64,000 bases of DNA from Bacteroidia bacterium (GCA_040880525.1 JBBDIG010000040.1:1-64000); one strand, 5' to 3'; positions 7,202 through 16,702 are shown, counted from the stretch's first letter. Numbers and translations are program-made. The notes: a model not told the origin generated them from the letters alone.

Positions 7202-8392
7202 ATGGAGCATATTATTGAAAAATACATAAAACAAGTTAGTTCCCTCAAATTCCCCTTTGAGCGATCAGCGCTGAAATTCTTTGATGAAGACCATCGTCTG
7301 CTGGGCTTAAAAGGACCGCGCGGAACAGGCAAGACTACCTTGTTGCTTCAATATGCCCGGATGCAGCCGGAATGGCGAACTAAAGTATTGTACGTCAGCC
7401 TCGATAATTTCTGGTTTGCTACCAACACCCTTTACAGCCTGGCAGATGATTTCCTGAAGCGGGATGGCTGCCTTTTGCTTTTGGATGAAGTACACAAATA
7501 CTCCGGATGGGCGCAGGAACTGAAAAATATTTACGATGACCTGCCGGAATTAAAAGTCATTTTCACCGGCTCGTCATTGCTGGAAATTTTGAATGCCAGG
7601 GCGGACCTGAGCCGAAGAGCGGTTGTGTTCAACCTTCAGGGACTCTCGTTTCGGGAGTACCTTGCTTTGCAGCACAAGGTGAAGATACCTGCGCTTACAT
7701 TGCCTGAAATTCTTGAACATCATGCAGAAATTGCAACGGACATTCTTGAAAAGGTAAAACCCCTGGCGCATTTCCAGCATTACCTGCAAAAAGGCTATTA
7801 CCCGTTTTTTAAAGAATCAGAAAAGCTCTACTACCATAAACTGGAAGAAGTGGCGAACCTGATCCTCGAAATAGAATTACCGCAATTGCGGCATCTGGAT
7901 CTTGGATATGTCCCGAAAATAAAGCAGCTATTGGCCGTAATAGCGCAATCATCTCCGTTTATACCCAATATCAGCAAGCTGAGCGAGCGCATCGGGATTA
8001 ACCGGACTACACTTCTCCAATACGTTCACCACCTGGAAGATGCCGGGTTGCTGACGAACCTGTACAGGAAAAGTCAGGGCATTTCTCAATTGCAGAAGCC
8101 GAATAAAATTTTCCTGGATAATACAAATCTGAGCTTTATGCTTTTTTCAAATACTGATAAGGGTGCGCTACGCGAAACATTTTTTGCCAATCAGGTACGC
8201 TTCCGGGAGCAACTCAATTTTCCGGCAACCGGAGATTTCCTGGTAAATGGTCAGCATATATTTGAAGTAGGTGGGAAAAGCAAAACTACGCGGCAGATTA
8301 AAGGAGTGAAAAACGGATTCCGGGCTCTTGATGATCTCGAATATGGCTCAGGCAGGACCATTCCGCTATGGATGTTTGGGTTTCTATATTAA
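7202..8392 (+). CDS. AAA+ ATPase with C-terminal DUF4143 (AAA_14 family)
   Basis: A 396-residue protein with Walker A GPRGTGKT (38-45), Walker B LLLLDEVH (about 91-98), the sensor-like FTGSS motif and a C-terminal DUF4143 region (winged helix around SKLSERIGINRTTLLQYVHHLEDAGLL, then a PD-D/ExK-like tail ending FEVGGKSKTTRQIKG). These ATPases are abundant in Bacteroidota and archaea, often near mobile DNA; their function is not established. Start ATG 7202 lies just after the promoter and palindromes; an in-frame TTG at 7181 falls inside the promoter and is rejected. Confidence 0.85.
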   Translation: MEHIIEKYIKQVSSLKFPFERSALKFFDEDHRLLGLKGPRGTGKTTLLLQYARMQPEWRTKVLYVSLDNFWFATNTLYSLADDFLKRDGCLLLLDEVHKYSGWAQELKNIYDDLPELKVIFTGSSLLEILNARADLSRRAVVFNLQGLSFREYLALQHKVKIPALTLPEILEHHAEIATDILEKVKPLAHFQHYLQKGYYPFFKESEKLYYHKLEEVANLILEIELPQLRHLDLGYVPKIKQLLAVIAQSSPFIPNISKLSERIGINRTTLLQYVHHLEDAGLLTNLYRKSQGISQLQKPNKIFLDNTNLSFMLFSNTDKGALRETFFANQVRFREQLNFPATGDFLVNGQHIFEVGGKSKTTRQIKGVKNGFRALDDLEYGSGRTIPLWMFGFLY

Positions 8393-8423
8393 AGACGAGG
8401 GAAATTCAGGTATTCCAAAAAAA

Positions 8424-9065
8424 TCATCTTCCCCAGGATGCGGGATTATCACGCCATTCTTCCAGGGTTTCCAGCATTTCGGATTTAATATAGTTCCGGG
8501 CTACAGCTCTTTGTATCAGCACAGGAAAGCTGGTAAGCGAAAAAGCCTTAACGGATGCTGAAGAAAAATTAGCCGCAGCCACCGGAAAGTTATAGCTGAA
8601 AATGGAAAGCAGGCCCAGCACGTCTACGTCTGCCTCCCGCAAGGCTGTAATGGCTTCAATGCTGCTTTTGCCCGTGGAGACCAGATCCTCGATCACGACT
8701 ACGCGCTGCCGTTTTTCAAGACGCCCTTCTATCAGGCTTCCCGTACCATGCTCCTTTTTTTTGGATCGCACGTATGCCAGAGGAAAGTTCATTTGATTGG
8801 CAATGATAGCAGCATGAGGAATTCCTGCCGTAGCAACACCTGCAATGGCTTCTGCGTTGGGAAAGTCTGCGCTGATTTTATAGCAAAACTGGCTTTCCAC
8901 ATAGTTGCGTATTTCCGGGTAGCTGAGCAGCAGCCGGTTATCACAATATACCGGAGAACGCCAGCCCGATGCCCAGGTAAAAGGTTCTTCAGGCCGCAGA
9001 ATTACTGCTTTAATCTCCAAAAGAAAATCAGCAATTTTGACCGCAATTTCATCCTCAGTTTTCAT
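8424..9065 (-). CDS. pyrE: Orotate phosphoribosyltransferase
   Basis: Pyrimidine biosynthesis: joins orotate to PRPP giving orotidine monophosphate. The 213-residue length is normal. Catalytic lysine loop RSKKKEHG at 100-107 and the PRPP-binding loop VVIEDLVSTGKS at about 123-134 are intact. It converges on the ATPase gene (31-bp gap) and is divergent from the Nudix gene, with which its start codon overlaps by two bases, so its promoter must lie in the Nudix coding sequence. Confidence 0.93.
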   Translation of the reverse strand: MKTEDEIAVKIADFLLEIKAVILRPEEPFTWASGWRSPVYCDNRLLLSYPEIRNYVESQFCYKISADFPNAEAIAGVATAGIPHAAIIANQMNFPLAYVRSKKKEHGTGSLIEGRLEKRQRVVVIEDLVSTGKSSIEAITALREADVDVLGLLSIFSYNFPVAAANFSSASVKAFSLTSFPVLIQRAVARNYIKSEMLETLEEWRDNPASWGR

Positions 9066-9687
9066 GTCGCAAACCTATAAAATCTACATAAACAACGCTC
9101 CTCTTATTATCACGGACAATCCGCTGATGAAGGATCCGGAGATGAAGCTGCTCATCCACCCTGGTAAAAAGGATATACGAAAGGCCGTTGAGGAACTGGA
9201 GAAAGAGACAACTCATCAGGGGTATTGTTTTCTGGATAAAGAATCAAAGAAAATTTTTCAGCGGTTTGTAAAAATGCATGAACTGGTGATAGCCGGAGGC
9301 GGGCTGGTGATCAGAGAGCAGAAGCTATTGATGATCGTGCGCCTGGGTTTGTGGGATCTCCCCAAGGGAAAGCTGGAAAAAAAAGAATCGTTCAGGGAAG
9401 GAGCCAAGCGGGAGGTAATGGAGGAATGTGGACTGAAGAGTCTGGAATTGCAGGAGAAAGCAGGTGTAACCTATCATACTTACACACGGAGAGGCAGCCG
9501 CAAACTGAAGCGTACTCACTGGTATTTTGCCACAACGGGGCAGGAGCAGCTTGTTCCGCAGGCCAATGAAGGAATTACTCATGCTGAATGGTTGGCAGCC
9601 GCAAAAGTGGAAGAAGCCCTGAAAAAGACCTATCCGGGTATTCGCGACATGGCTAAGACCGCTTTGCCGCACCTAAAAGAAAAGTGA
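9064..9687 (+). CDS. Nudix hydrolase
   Basis: About 207 residues starting MSQTYKIYINNAPL at ATG 9064; an upstream TTG at 9037 lies inside pyrE and is less likely. The Nudix box GX5EX7REUXEEXGU is intact at about 102-124 (GKLEKKESF...REVMEECGL), so the protein should hydrolyse a nucleoside diphosphate linked to another moiety. The N-terminal 70 residues form an extra domain typical of a Bacteroidota-specific Nudix subgroup; the substrate cannot be told. Divergent from pyrE with touching start codons. Confidence 0.85.
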   Translation: MSQTYKIYINNAPLIITDNPLMKDPEMKLLIHPGKKDIRKAVEELEKETTHQGYCFLDKESKKIFQRFVKMHELVIAGGGLVIREQKLLMIVRLGLWDLPKGKLEKKESFREGAKREVMEECGLKSLELQEKAGVTYHTYTRRGSRKLKRTHWYFATTGQEQLVPQANEGITHAEWLAAAKVEEALKKTYPGIRDMAKTALPHLKEK

Positions 9688-9720
9688 AGCGAGAGAAGTC
9701 CTGCCGAGCCTTTTCCGACC

Positions 9721-10152
9721 TCACATAAAATTGATCTTTATATGTTCCCAATCCGGCCAGTCCTCCTGCTTCAATTCTAATATTTTATCAAAATAGGTGA
9801 TGGTGAGCTGGCCGTTTTTGAATCGTGCATTGGCATAAGGAATGGGAAAAGTCTCCACATCGCGGTTGAATACCAGATCATGGACGCTCATAATAAAAAA
9901 GGATGGCCCCTCGAAACCGATCATCACGGGTTTGCGCTTCATATTTACAATGGCTATAAAGTTTGAAATGATGATGAGGAGCGCAATGCCTATGACGCCC
10001 GTCCAAAGGATTGGCATGTGATACACCAGCCGGTAAAAAAGCACCAGCATGAATAGGGTAAACAAAAGGAAATAATTTTGCGAAGCATATTCCTGCAGCA
10101 CTACAAATTTGTTTTTCCTTTTTGGGAGGTAACGGCTTTTGAAAACATTCAT
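9721..10152 (-). CDS. Small membrane protein of unknown function
   Basis: A 143-residue protein with two hydrophobic helices at about 28-46 (FLLFTLFMLVLFYRLVY) and 49-68 (LWTGVIGIALLIIISNFIAI), then a soluble C-terminal domain of about 70 residues. The soluble part has alternating beta-like hydrophobics (FFIMSVHDLVF, GQLTITYFDKIL). The layout resembles PH-like membrane-tethered domains, but I do not recognise the family. Confidence 0.6.
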   Translation of the reverse strand: MNVFKSRYLPKRKNKFVVLQEYASQNYFLLFTLFMLVLFYRLVYHMPILWTGVIGIALLIIISNFIAIVNMKRKPVMIGFEGPSFFIMSVHDLVFNRDVETFPIPYANARFKNGQLTITYFDKILELKQEDWPDWEHIKINFM

Positions 10153-10306
10153 ATTATTAATCGCTGACTTTAGCTGCGAAAGATGCTCATTGCTATGGTA
10201 AATAAAAAATTTTCTTAACAGCCTATGAACAGGTAAACAATTTTGATGGATTGATCTTTAGGAAAGACGCGAAGGGATAAAGGCTCATTCCTGAAAAAGT
10301 TCCCCC

Positions 10307-10314
10307 TATATTTG
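10307..10314 (+). promoter_or_regulatory. -7 box TATATTTG upstream of the aminotransferase gene
   Basis: Exact TAnnTTTG match ending 25 bases before the start codon at 10340. No clear -33 TTG at the expected spacing. Confidence 0.4.
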
Positions 10315-10339
10315 AAAAATTTCCCAAGAAAAAAGCCAC

Positions 10340-11185
10340 ATGGAAAAAGCAAGTTTTGTAGATCTTTCAGGAACTTATTTCGCTGAAGATGAAAGGATAT
10401 TCACAGTGGCAAACCGATCATTTCGTTATGGAGACGGTGTGTTTGAATCCATCAGGATCATTAATGGAAAGACCCATTTGCTCGAACTTCATATTCAGCG
10501 TCTTTTTAATGCTGCACGGTTTCTCAAAATAGAATTACCGGAAGAGTGGAATTATGAATTTTTTCAGGATGCCATCCTCCGCCTTGCAGACAAGAATGGC
10601 GTGGCAGAAAACGGACGGTTGCGGCTGAGCATCTTTCGTCAGCAGGGAGGGCTTTATTCGCCCAAGCGAAACGGGGGCGAATATGTGCTGGAGGCAAGAG
10701 GACATGACGTGCAAGGATTTCCGCTCAATGAAGAAGGGCTCAGGGTGGATATTTACACCGAAATAGAAAAAACCACCAATCATTATTCAAATTTCAAGAC
10801 TTCAAATTCGCTGGTTTACGTTATGGCCAGCCTTTACCGGAAGGAACATAATCTTGATGACTGCTTTATTATAAATTCCAAATCGAGAGTAATAGAAGCA
10901 ATCAGCGCCAATATTTTTTTTATTCGTGACGGGAAGATATATACTCCTCCGCTCAGCGAAGGCTGCATTTCTGGAATTATGCGCACCCACCTGCTGCAAC
11001 TCATGGAGAAGGAAGGAATGCAGGTCCAGGAAACTCCCCTTACACTCGAAGAACTTTTTCAGGCTGATGAATTATTCCTCACCAATACTATCCAGGGAAT
11101 CCGGTGGGTGAAGAATTATAAGATCCACGAATACAAACTTAAGGTGGCAAAGAAGCTGGCCAAAATGCTGAATAAGGCGATTTAA
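10340..11185 (+). CDS. PLP-dependent aminotransferase, class IV
   Basis: A 281-residue fold-type IV enzyme, the group that holds branched-chain amino acid aminotransferase, D-amino acid aminotransferase and 4-amino-4-deoxychorismate lyase (PabC). Markers: FRYGDGVFESIR near residues 28-39, Schiff-base lysine K153 in NFKTSNSL, and the IEAISANIFF...GCISGIMR block that binds the cofactor phosphate. Length and the FRYGDGVFE motif fit PabC-like or D-amino acid enzymes better than IlvE, but the substrate is not settled by sequence. Confidence 0.8.
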   Translation: MEKASFVDLSGTYFAEDERIFTVANRSFRYGDGVFESIRIINGKTHLLELHIQRLFNAARFLKIELPEEWNYEFFQDAILRLADKNGVAENGRLRLSIFRQQGGLYSPKRNGGEYVLEARGHDVQGFPLNEEGLRVDIYTEIEKTTNHYSNFKTSNSLVYVMASLYRKEHNLDDCFIINSKSRVIEAISANIFFIRDGKIYTPPLSEGCISGIMRTHLLQLMEKEGMQVQETPLTLEELFQADELFLTNTIQGIRWVKNYKIHEYKLKVAKKLAKMLNKAI

Positions 11186-11268
11186 TAAGTTAGATAAAGC
11201 GGCTTCATTAATTTGAAACCGCAATCTGGCCGGAGCAGTGAATTTGATAAGGTTCGTGCCTGGAAGCG

Positions 11269-12528
11269 CTAATCTTCCATTACTTCCACGGAGTACGATT
11301 CATAAATATTTTTGTCAGGAAATCGAAGGGTTTTCTTCATGTGCCTGATTATTCTTTGCCTTATTTCGGCAGGTGCAGCAAGCGTATCAGCAGAGAGAAC
11401 AGTTGATTTAAAAGTAACAATGGATTTGCCGTTCTTTTTTTTATCAGAAAATGTAACGTTATTTTCCAGCGCCCGGATGCCCTCAATGTTCTCCATTTCC
11501 TTTTGCAGCGCTTCTGTAAGTTCGGTATTCATGCTGGCTTTGCGGAGGAATGGTGGTTTGCTGAATTGCCAATACATCATCATGGAAATTCCTGCGATTA
11601 CTACCGCAACAGTCAGAATGGTGATAATTCTTTTTCCTTTCAGAAAACGAATCCCTCCGGGCGTGACTTTTCCATAAAAGTAAAACACGGCCGTGGCGGC
11701 TAAATGAATTCCCAGTAACTGGATCAGAATTCTGAAAAGGCTGCTGAGAACGACCTCACCGTTCATGAGGTAAATGCCTGCACCAAGAAGGCCGGTGGGC
11801 GGAGCAAGTGAAGCCGCAACCAAAATGCCGACCGCAGCTCCCGAAACCAAGCTGTCCCTTTCTGACTGGCAGACATTGAGTGCGCCTGCAAATCCTGCTA
11901 CTATTGGAAGAAATATAGCTACCTTGGATACATGGCTGATCTCGATCATCAGCGGAGTGAGGATCTGAAGATTAAAAATTACGGAAAGAAGAAAACTGCC
12001 CGCTATGCCGGTTCCTATCGCCAGGCCATAGCGGAGGAGGCTGCTTTTGAGCAGCGATAATTTTCCGGCTGCTGTACCCAATGCAGCATTCATGGCGGGG
12101 CCGGCAAAAGGTGCTATCAGCATCGCGGCCACAAGCAGATAAGTGGTGGTGGTAAAAAGTCCAATCCAGACGATGATTCCTGCAGCCATTGAATATCCTA
12201 TTAAACCAAAAATAGAACCTACACTCTGGATACCGCCCAGGTATATTTCCATTGAGCTTTTTGGCTGCACATCGGCCACCTCATCGGGCGCCTCTTCTTT
12301 TGGCGGATAGAGCGAAAGCACGCCCCGTGGTATCCAGTTTATCTCCGCATTTTCCACGAAGTCAATTTCTTTTAGAAATCCATTGAGGGTTTTATTTGGA
12401 AGAAATAAAATATATACTTCCTTGTCATCAGACGGGAATACGATAGTGTTTTTTCCCTCGTATTTTTCTACCGCTATTTCAATTCCTGTTCTGTGGCCTT
12501 TCGGAACTTTTAGTATGAGCTGGCGCAT
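11269..12528 (-). CDS. DUF389 family integral membrane protein
   Basis: A 419-residue protein with a soluble N-terminal domain (about 1-95), then about six membrane helices between residues 100 and 320, and a soluble C-terminal tail. The helix region holds small-residue-rich motifs such as MLIAPFAGPAMNAALG and VSGAAVGILVAASLAPP, which are the hallmark of DUF389/TIGR00341 proteins. Function is unknown; transport has been suggested. It stands alone between a forward gene and the response regulator. Confidence 0.8.
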   Translation of the reverse strand: MRQLILKVPKGHRTGIEIAVEKYEGKNTIVFPSDDKEVYILFLPNKTLNGFLKEIDFVENAEINWIPRGVLSLYPPKEEAPDEVADVQPKSSMEIYLGGIQSVGSIFGLIGYSMAAGIIVWIGLFTTTTYLLVAAMLIAPFAGPAMNAALGTAAGKLSLLKSSLLRYGLAIGTGIAGSFLLSVIFNLQILTPLMIEISHVSKVAIFLPIVAGFAGALNVCQSERDSLVSGAAVGILVAASLAPPTGLLGAGIYLMNGEVVLSSLFRILIQLLGIHLAATAVFYFYGKVTPGGIRFLKGKRIITILTVAVVIAGISMMMYWQFSKPPFLRKASMNTELTEALQKEMENIEGIRALENNVTFSDKKKNGKSIVTFKSTVLSADTLAAPAEIRQRIIRHMKKTLRFPDKNIYESYSVEVMED

Positions 12529-12733
12529 CGCACACGGGTTTTTGATTTTTTTACCAAACCCGGCTTAGCCGCAGATGTTTAGGCATTCCTTTACCTCACA
12601 TAAAAAAATACGGTATTGAATTAAAACATTTTATATCAGTTTTTTAATTAAAAATTTAATGCTTAATTAAAACTGAAATAAACTATAATTTGAAGTTTTT
12701 ATGCAGCCAATGAAGCAGAAGGGGCCAACCAAC
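12529..12733. other. AT-rich intergenic gap with a small hairpin
   Basis: Between the DUF389 start and the response-regulator stop. CGGGTTT and AAACCCG at about 12539-12562 form a stem with a T-rich loop, in the leader of the DUF389 gene. The rest is very AT-rich (runs of A and T) and shows no coding frame. Confidence 0.35.
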
Positions 12734-14122
12734 TCAGGTTAGCGTAATGCCATACAGCGTCATTTTCTTCTGCAATTCTTTCTCATCCATGTTTATCTGG
12801 CGGGCTGTGCTTTCAATGTCGTACTGGTTGTTCTTCAACTTTTCTCGGATGTATACTTTCTCTGCGTGAACCTTGAATTCTTCCAGCGTATCGTACCGGT
12901 GTACGTTCAGGTCGTTACCAGTGGAGGAGGCTTTTCCGGATTTTGCGAAAGCATTCACATCATCGCCCACTATTTTATCCCCGCTCAGGATGGCGAGCCG
13001 TTCCACCACATTATGTAGTTCACGAATATTTCCTGTCCATTCCAGCTTCTTTAACTCGTCAATTGCCTCATCTGTCAATTCCTTGTTGGGCATTGAATAA
13101 TCTGTGATGATTTCATCGAGGAATTCCTGGGCCAGCGAGGGAATATCTTCGGTACGCTGGTTAAGTGGCGGCACGTGAATTACAATTACACTGAGGCGAT
13201 GGTAAAGATCTTCACGAAAATTGCCTTTTTCAATTTCCTTGAAAAGATTTTTGTTTGTGGCTGCCACAATTCGTACGTTTACATCAATCATTTTATCGCC
13301 ACCCACGCGCATGATCTTATTTTCCTGCAGCGCGCGCAACACCTTAGCCTGGGCGGAGAGACTCATATCTCCGATCTCGTCCATAAAGAGGGTGCCCCCA
13401 TTGGCCTGCTCAAACTTCCCTATGCGCCTGCGGATGGCAGATGTAAAGGAGCCTTTTTCATGGCCAAACAGTTCGCTTTCAATCAATTCAGATGGAATGG
13501 CCGCACAGTTCACCTCCACCAGTGGACCATCTGCCCGCTGACTTTTTTCATGGAGCCATCGCGCCACCAGTTCCTTGCCTGTGCCATTTTCACCGGTTAT
13601 GAGAACCCGGGCCTCCGTAGGTGCTACTTTATCAATGGTTTCCTTGATGTGAGTGATGGCATTTGATTCCCCGATGATGTCCCGTGTTTTGCTCACTCTG
13701 CGTTTCAGCGTCTTGGTCTCAGTAATCAGGTCCGATTTCTCCATAGCGTTTCGAATGGTGATCAGCAACCGGTTGAGATCAGGAGGCTTGGCAATAAAAT
13801 CGAAAGCGCCCTTTTTTGTGGCTTCTACTGCTGTCTCAATTGTTCCATGGCCGGAGATCATTATAAAAGGCGTATCGGGTGAAACTTCCATGGTTTTCTC
13901 CAATACTTCCATCCCATCTACTTTCGGCATTTTTATATCACAAAGTATTACATCGAATGTGTTTTTCTTGATAAGGCCTATTGCTTCGGCACCATCGCGG
14001 GCCTCTTCCACCTGGTACTTTTCCGATTGCAAAATATCCTTCAGCGTTTCACGAATCATTTCTTCATCGTCCACGATCAGGATTTTGGGCGCATTTTTCA
14101 TCGGCTCTTTTGATTTTATCAT
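12734..14122 (-). CDS. Sigma-54-type response regulator (NtrC family)
   Basis: A 462-residue protein in the order receiver, AAA+ and C-terminal helix-turn-helix. The receiver (about 12-125) has the acidic pocket VDDEE and phospho-acceptor Asp in VILCDIKMPKVDG. The AAA+ domain has Walker A GENGTGKE and Walker B GTLFMDEIGD. The sigma-54-contacting loop reads GSFTSA instead of the canonical GAFTGA. The C-terminal HTH (IESTARQINMDEKELQKKM) is a weak Fis-like domain. No histidine kinase gene is adjacent. An alternative start is the Met at 14101. Confidence 0.88.
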   Translation of the reverse strand: MIKSKEPMKNAPKILIVDDEEMIRETLKDILQSEKYQVEEARDGAEAIGLIKKNTFDVILCDIKMPKVDGMEVLEKTMEVSPDTPFIMISGHGTIETAVEATKKGAFDFIAKPPDLNRLLITIRNAMEKSDLITETKTLKRRVSKTRDIIGESNAITHIKETIDKVAPTEARVLITGENGTGKELVARWLHEKSQRADGPLVEVNCAAIPSELIESELFGHEKGSFTSAIRRRIGKFEQANGGTLFMDEIGDMSLSAQAKVLRALQENKIMRVGGDKMIDVNVRIVAATNKNLFKEIEKGNFREDLYHRLSVIVIHVPPLNQRTEDIPSLAQEFLDEIITDYSMPNKELTDEAIDELKKLEWTGNIRELHNVVERLAILSGDKIVGDDVNAFAKSGKASSTGNDLNVHRYDTLEEFKVHAEKVYIREKLKNNQYDIESTARQINMDEKELQKKMTLYGITLT

Positions 14123-14141
14123 GAAATATTTACGGATTTAA

Positions 14142-14163
14142 CAACAACCTGACGGGGTTGTTG
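14142..14163. other. Hairpin in the leader of the response-regulator gene
   Basis: CAACAACC and GGTTGTTG, separated by six bases, lie 20 bases upstream of the regulator's start. It could be an operator or an mRNA leader structure; there is no T run on either strand, so it is not a classical terminator. Confidence 0.35.
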
Positions 14164-14205
14164 GAAGGCGCAAGATAAGGTGAAAGGGAATTGCTCAAGA
14201 GCCGA

Positions 14206-16275
14206 CTACTTGAGAATTGCAAAGGAACCATGTTTAATTTCACTGGAACCCAGATCTTCAACCGCAAAGAGATAAACCCCCTGCGTTACTTGCTGGCCGC
14301 TTTCTGATAGCAGATCCCAGGCATGTTCGCCTCCGGAAAACACGCGGCTGCCGCTACCACTGAAATCCTGAAACCACCGAATGTCTTCTCCATTATAGCT
14401 GGATGCATCGTGTTCCAGCTTTGCTACTACATCTCCTGCCAGCGTGTAGATGTTGATTACGCATCTTTCAGGAAGATTATAGAAATATATTTTCCGGGTG
14501 CGGGAAGAAGTGCCGTCCCATGCGGCTGATGTGCGATAAGGATTAGGATACACGCCAATTTCCACATTTTCATTTTCTCCGGCAGGAGGGGTTCCAGGGA
14601 ATACACGGAAAGTATTTTCAGTAAAGCTGGATTCCAGCGGCTCCAGGCCCAGGTTTTCATCGCCTTCATCAAAAGCCGTCAGGATAAACCGGTATTGCCA
14701 TCCATTGAGCATATCATTAATTGTATATCTAAAATGATAATGTAATGAATCAATCGGCACGGGATGTCGCAAACTGATGTCTTCGAAACCATTGTTAAAT
14801 CCTACATTGTTCCCAGCGCTGTCCCATTGAGCAATGAGTATAGGTTCATTGCTTCCGGTTCCCTGCAAGTCATCTCCCGGTTTCGTACGGTATAATTTGA
14901 ATCCTTCAAAATCCTGTTTCTTGGAAATGGGATCAATGGAGCTGACGGAATTATTGGTCCAATAAATATCCACGGCATTGTCTCGCGGCTGGATCTTTAC
15001 TTTTGGTGATGCAGGTGGTTCAGGAAGAATGAAGCGATCCAGCGAATTATTGCTGTTCAGATCTTCATTCGCATCAAGCTCCCCGTTTGCGTTCAGGTCT
15101 TCGCCAAGATAGGTTCGCTTGCTCCAGTTGAGGTGTTCCATGAGTTCCTGCCGTGCCACGCGGGTATCAAGCTCCGGAGATGACGGATCGTCCAGTTGTC
15201 GGGCCGCCACCATCGCCATTGTGAACTGAACGGTCTCACCCGGAGCAATTTCAGGAATGGCCCCGATACTGATCAATTGAATTTTATTGGTTGCTGCTTT
15301 TAATGTGGATTGAGTGGATTGGTCAGTAAAATCCATCCCGTTTTTCATTTTAGTATAGCGTTCCAGATCGTCTTCGGGAGCTCCGAAAAGGCTGCCATCA
15401 AAAGACCGGAAATTCCAGAAATTGCCGTTGATCCGGGGAGCTGATAATCCCTGAGTTGTGAAGGTCGTATCATTTTCCGGATGAAAATACTGGTCTCGCC
15501 AGGTTACGCCCAGGATCTGAGAAGCGCCATAGGATCGCGTATAATCAAAATCATCTCCGCTTACCTGATATGCATAAATAGCCGAAGCAGAATCTGAAAA
15601 ACCACCACCGCCTTTATTGAAAAAGGCTGATCCGCTTTCCTGCGTTACGTTTACATTCCTCACCACCAAATCGCTCCACATTCCTAAATAAACTGAATCC
15701 CAGGACGAATTAGAATGATTTGTCAGAGAATAATTCAGGATCACGAAGAAATCGGCAAATGAAAAATTCCAGGCGTAACTTTCGAGGTTAACTACGGCCA
15801 TGAGCGGTAGGTTATGATCCTGCACAGGGATATTAGTGCCGGGCACGATCACGTTGCTGTCAGTAAAATTGGTAACAAAATCCTGGTGAGAAATGGCAGC
15901 GGAGGAGAAGTTCTCACTGCCGGGGAGGCTGCTGCGTTCAACAATGCCACTCAGGGTAGTAAACTCAAATCCGCTTGCACCGGTGGTGTAGCCTGAAGGC
16001 GCATCGAAAGCGGCTGTAGATACTGTGGTGTTGCCATTGAATTGTGCCCCGATCCAGATCCCACCCTCGAACAGATGCTCTATCCCGGAACCTAAGGGAT
16101 ATTCCATTGAAGGAGGGCCGGAGGGATCATTCCTCACATTGGGTCGGCCAATCGTACCGGTATTGCTGATGCTAAGTCCGATATTGCCCGCATCGGTATA
16201 GTCGGAGAGATAGGGCTGGCTATATCCGCTGAAAGCAATGCAGGAGAGGAGAATAAAAAGCGCAAAACGAAGCAT
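14206..16275 (-). CDS. Large secreted protein with T9SS-type C-terminal domain
   Basis: About 689 residues. The signal peptide is MLRFALFILLSCIAFSGYSQ (start at 16275; an ATG at 16281 lies on the probable transcription start and is less likely). The body holds EF-hand-like NANGELDANEDLNSNNSLD (about 415-435) and fibronectin-like blocks. The C-terminal 90 residues (IGVYPNPYRTSAAWDG, then GVYLFAVEDLGSSEIKHGSFAILK) are the FlgD-like/T9SS sorting type. It is probably exported through the outer membrane and anchored at the surface. Function unknown. Confidence 0.75.
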   Translation of the reverse strand: MLRFALFILLSCIAFSGYSQPYLSDYTDAGNIGLSISNTGTIGRPNVRNDPSGPPSMEYPLGSGIEHLFEGGIWIGAQFNGNTTVSTAAFDAPSGYTTGASGFEFTTLSGIVERSSLPGSENFSSAAISHQDFVTNFTDSNVIVPGTNIPVQDHNLPLMAVVNLESYAWNFSFADFFVILNYSLTNHSNSSWDSVYLGMWSDLVVRNVNVTQESGSAFFNKGGGGFSDSASAIYAYQVSGDDFDYTRSYGASQILGVTWRDQYFHPENDTTFTTQGLSAPRINGNFWNFRSFDGSLFGAPEDDLERYTKMKNGMDFTDQSTQSTLKAATNKIQLISIGAIPEIAPGETVQFTMAMVAARQLDDPSSPELDTRVARQELMEHLNWSKRTYLGEDLNANGELDANEDLNSNNSLDRFILPEPPASPKVKIQPRDNAVDIYWTNNSVSSIDPISKKQDFEGFKLYRTKPGDDLQGTGSNEPILIAQWDSAGNNVGFNNGFEDISLRHPVPIDSLHYHFRYTINDMLNGWQYRFILTAFDEGDENLGLEPLESSFTENTFRVFPGTPPAGENENVEIGVYPNPYRTSAAWDGTSSRTRKIYFYNLPERCVINIYTLAGDVVAKLEHDASSYNGEDIRWFQDFSGSGSRVFSGGEHAWDLLSESGQQVTQGVYLFAVEDLGSSEIKHGSFAILK

Positions 16276-16286
16276 GATCATACCTG

Positions 16287-16294
16287 CAAAATTA
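16287..16294 (-). promoter_or_regulatory. -7 box TAATTTTG (minus strand) of the T9SS surface-protein gene
   Basis: CAAAATTA on the plus strand is TAATTTTG on the minus strand, ending 12 bases before the ATG at 16275. This implies a very short leader and supports the downstream of two possible start codons. Confidence 0.4.
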
Positions 16295-16458
16295 GATGAA
16301 AAGAACAGCAGGATAAAGCGGACGAATATTAAAAATCCATGAATTCATGCGATTGAGGAACGGAAAACAAGGGAAAATACCAGAACCATTGCCGCTATTA
16401 TTTTACCTGTTTAATTATAAACTTTTTATGGTATATTAAATTTAATAAATAAAAAATC

Positions 16459-16698
16459 ATGGCATCTTTGGAAATAAGTTTTTATCCTTTGGAAGAAAAT
16501 TACAAGGAAATAATCCTGGATTTTATAAACAGCATAAAAAAGAATGAGAAGTTGGAAGTAGAGGTAAATTCATTCAGCACCCAGATTTTTGGGGATTATG
16601 ACGAGATAATGAAATTACTTTCCACTGAGCTGAAGGAAGTATTAAGCCGGCAGCCCTCAATTGCTGTAATGAAGCTCTCAGCCCGAGATCTTAGATAA
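16459..16698 (+). CDS. Thiamine-binding-like small protein (MTH1187/YkoF family)
   Basis: Seventy-nine residues with the ferredoxin-like pattern of the MTH1187/YkoF family: ISFYPLEENYKEIILDFINSIK at the start and FSTQIFGDYDEIMKLLSTELKE in the middle. Members bind thiamine or hydroxymethylpyrimidine-type ligands as homo-oligomers. There is no thiamine gene beside it. Convergent with the holin-like gene (4-bp gap). Confidence 0.7.
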   Translation: MASLEISFYPLEENYKEIILDFINSIKKNEKLEVEVNSFSTQIFGDYDEIMKLLSTELKEVLSRQPSIAVMKLSARDLR

Positions 16699-16702
16699 AG
16701 AG

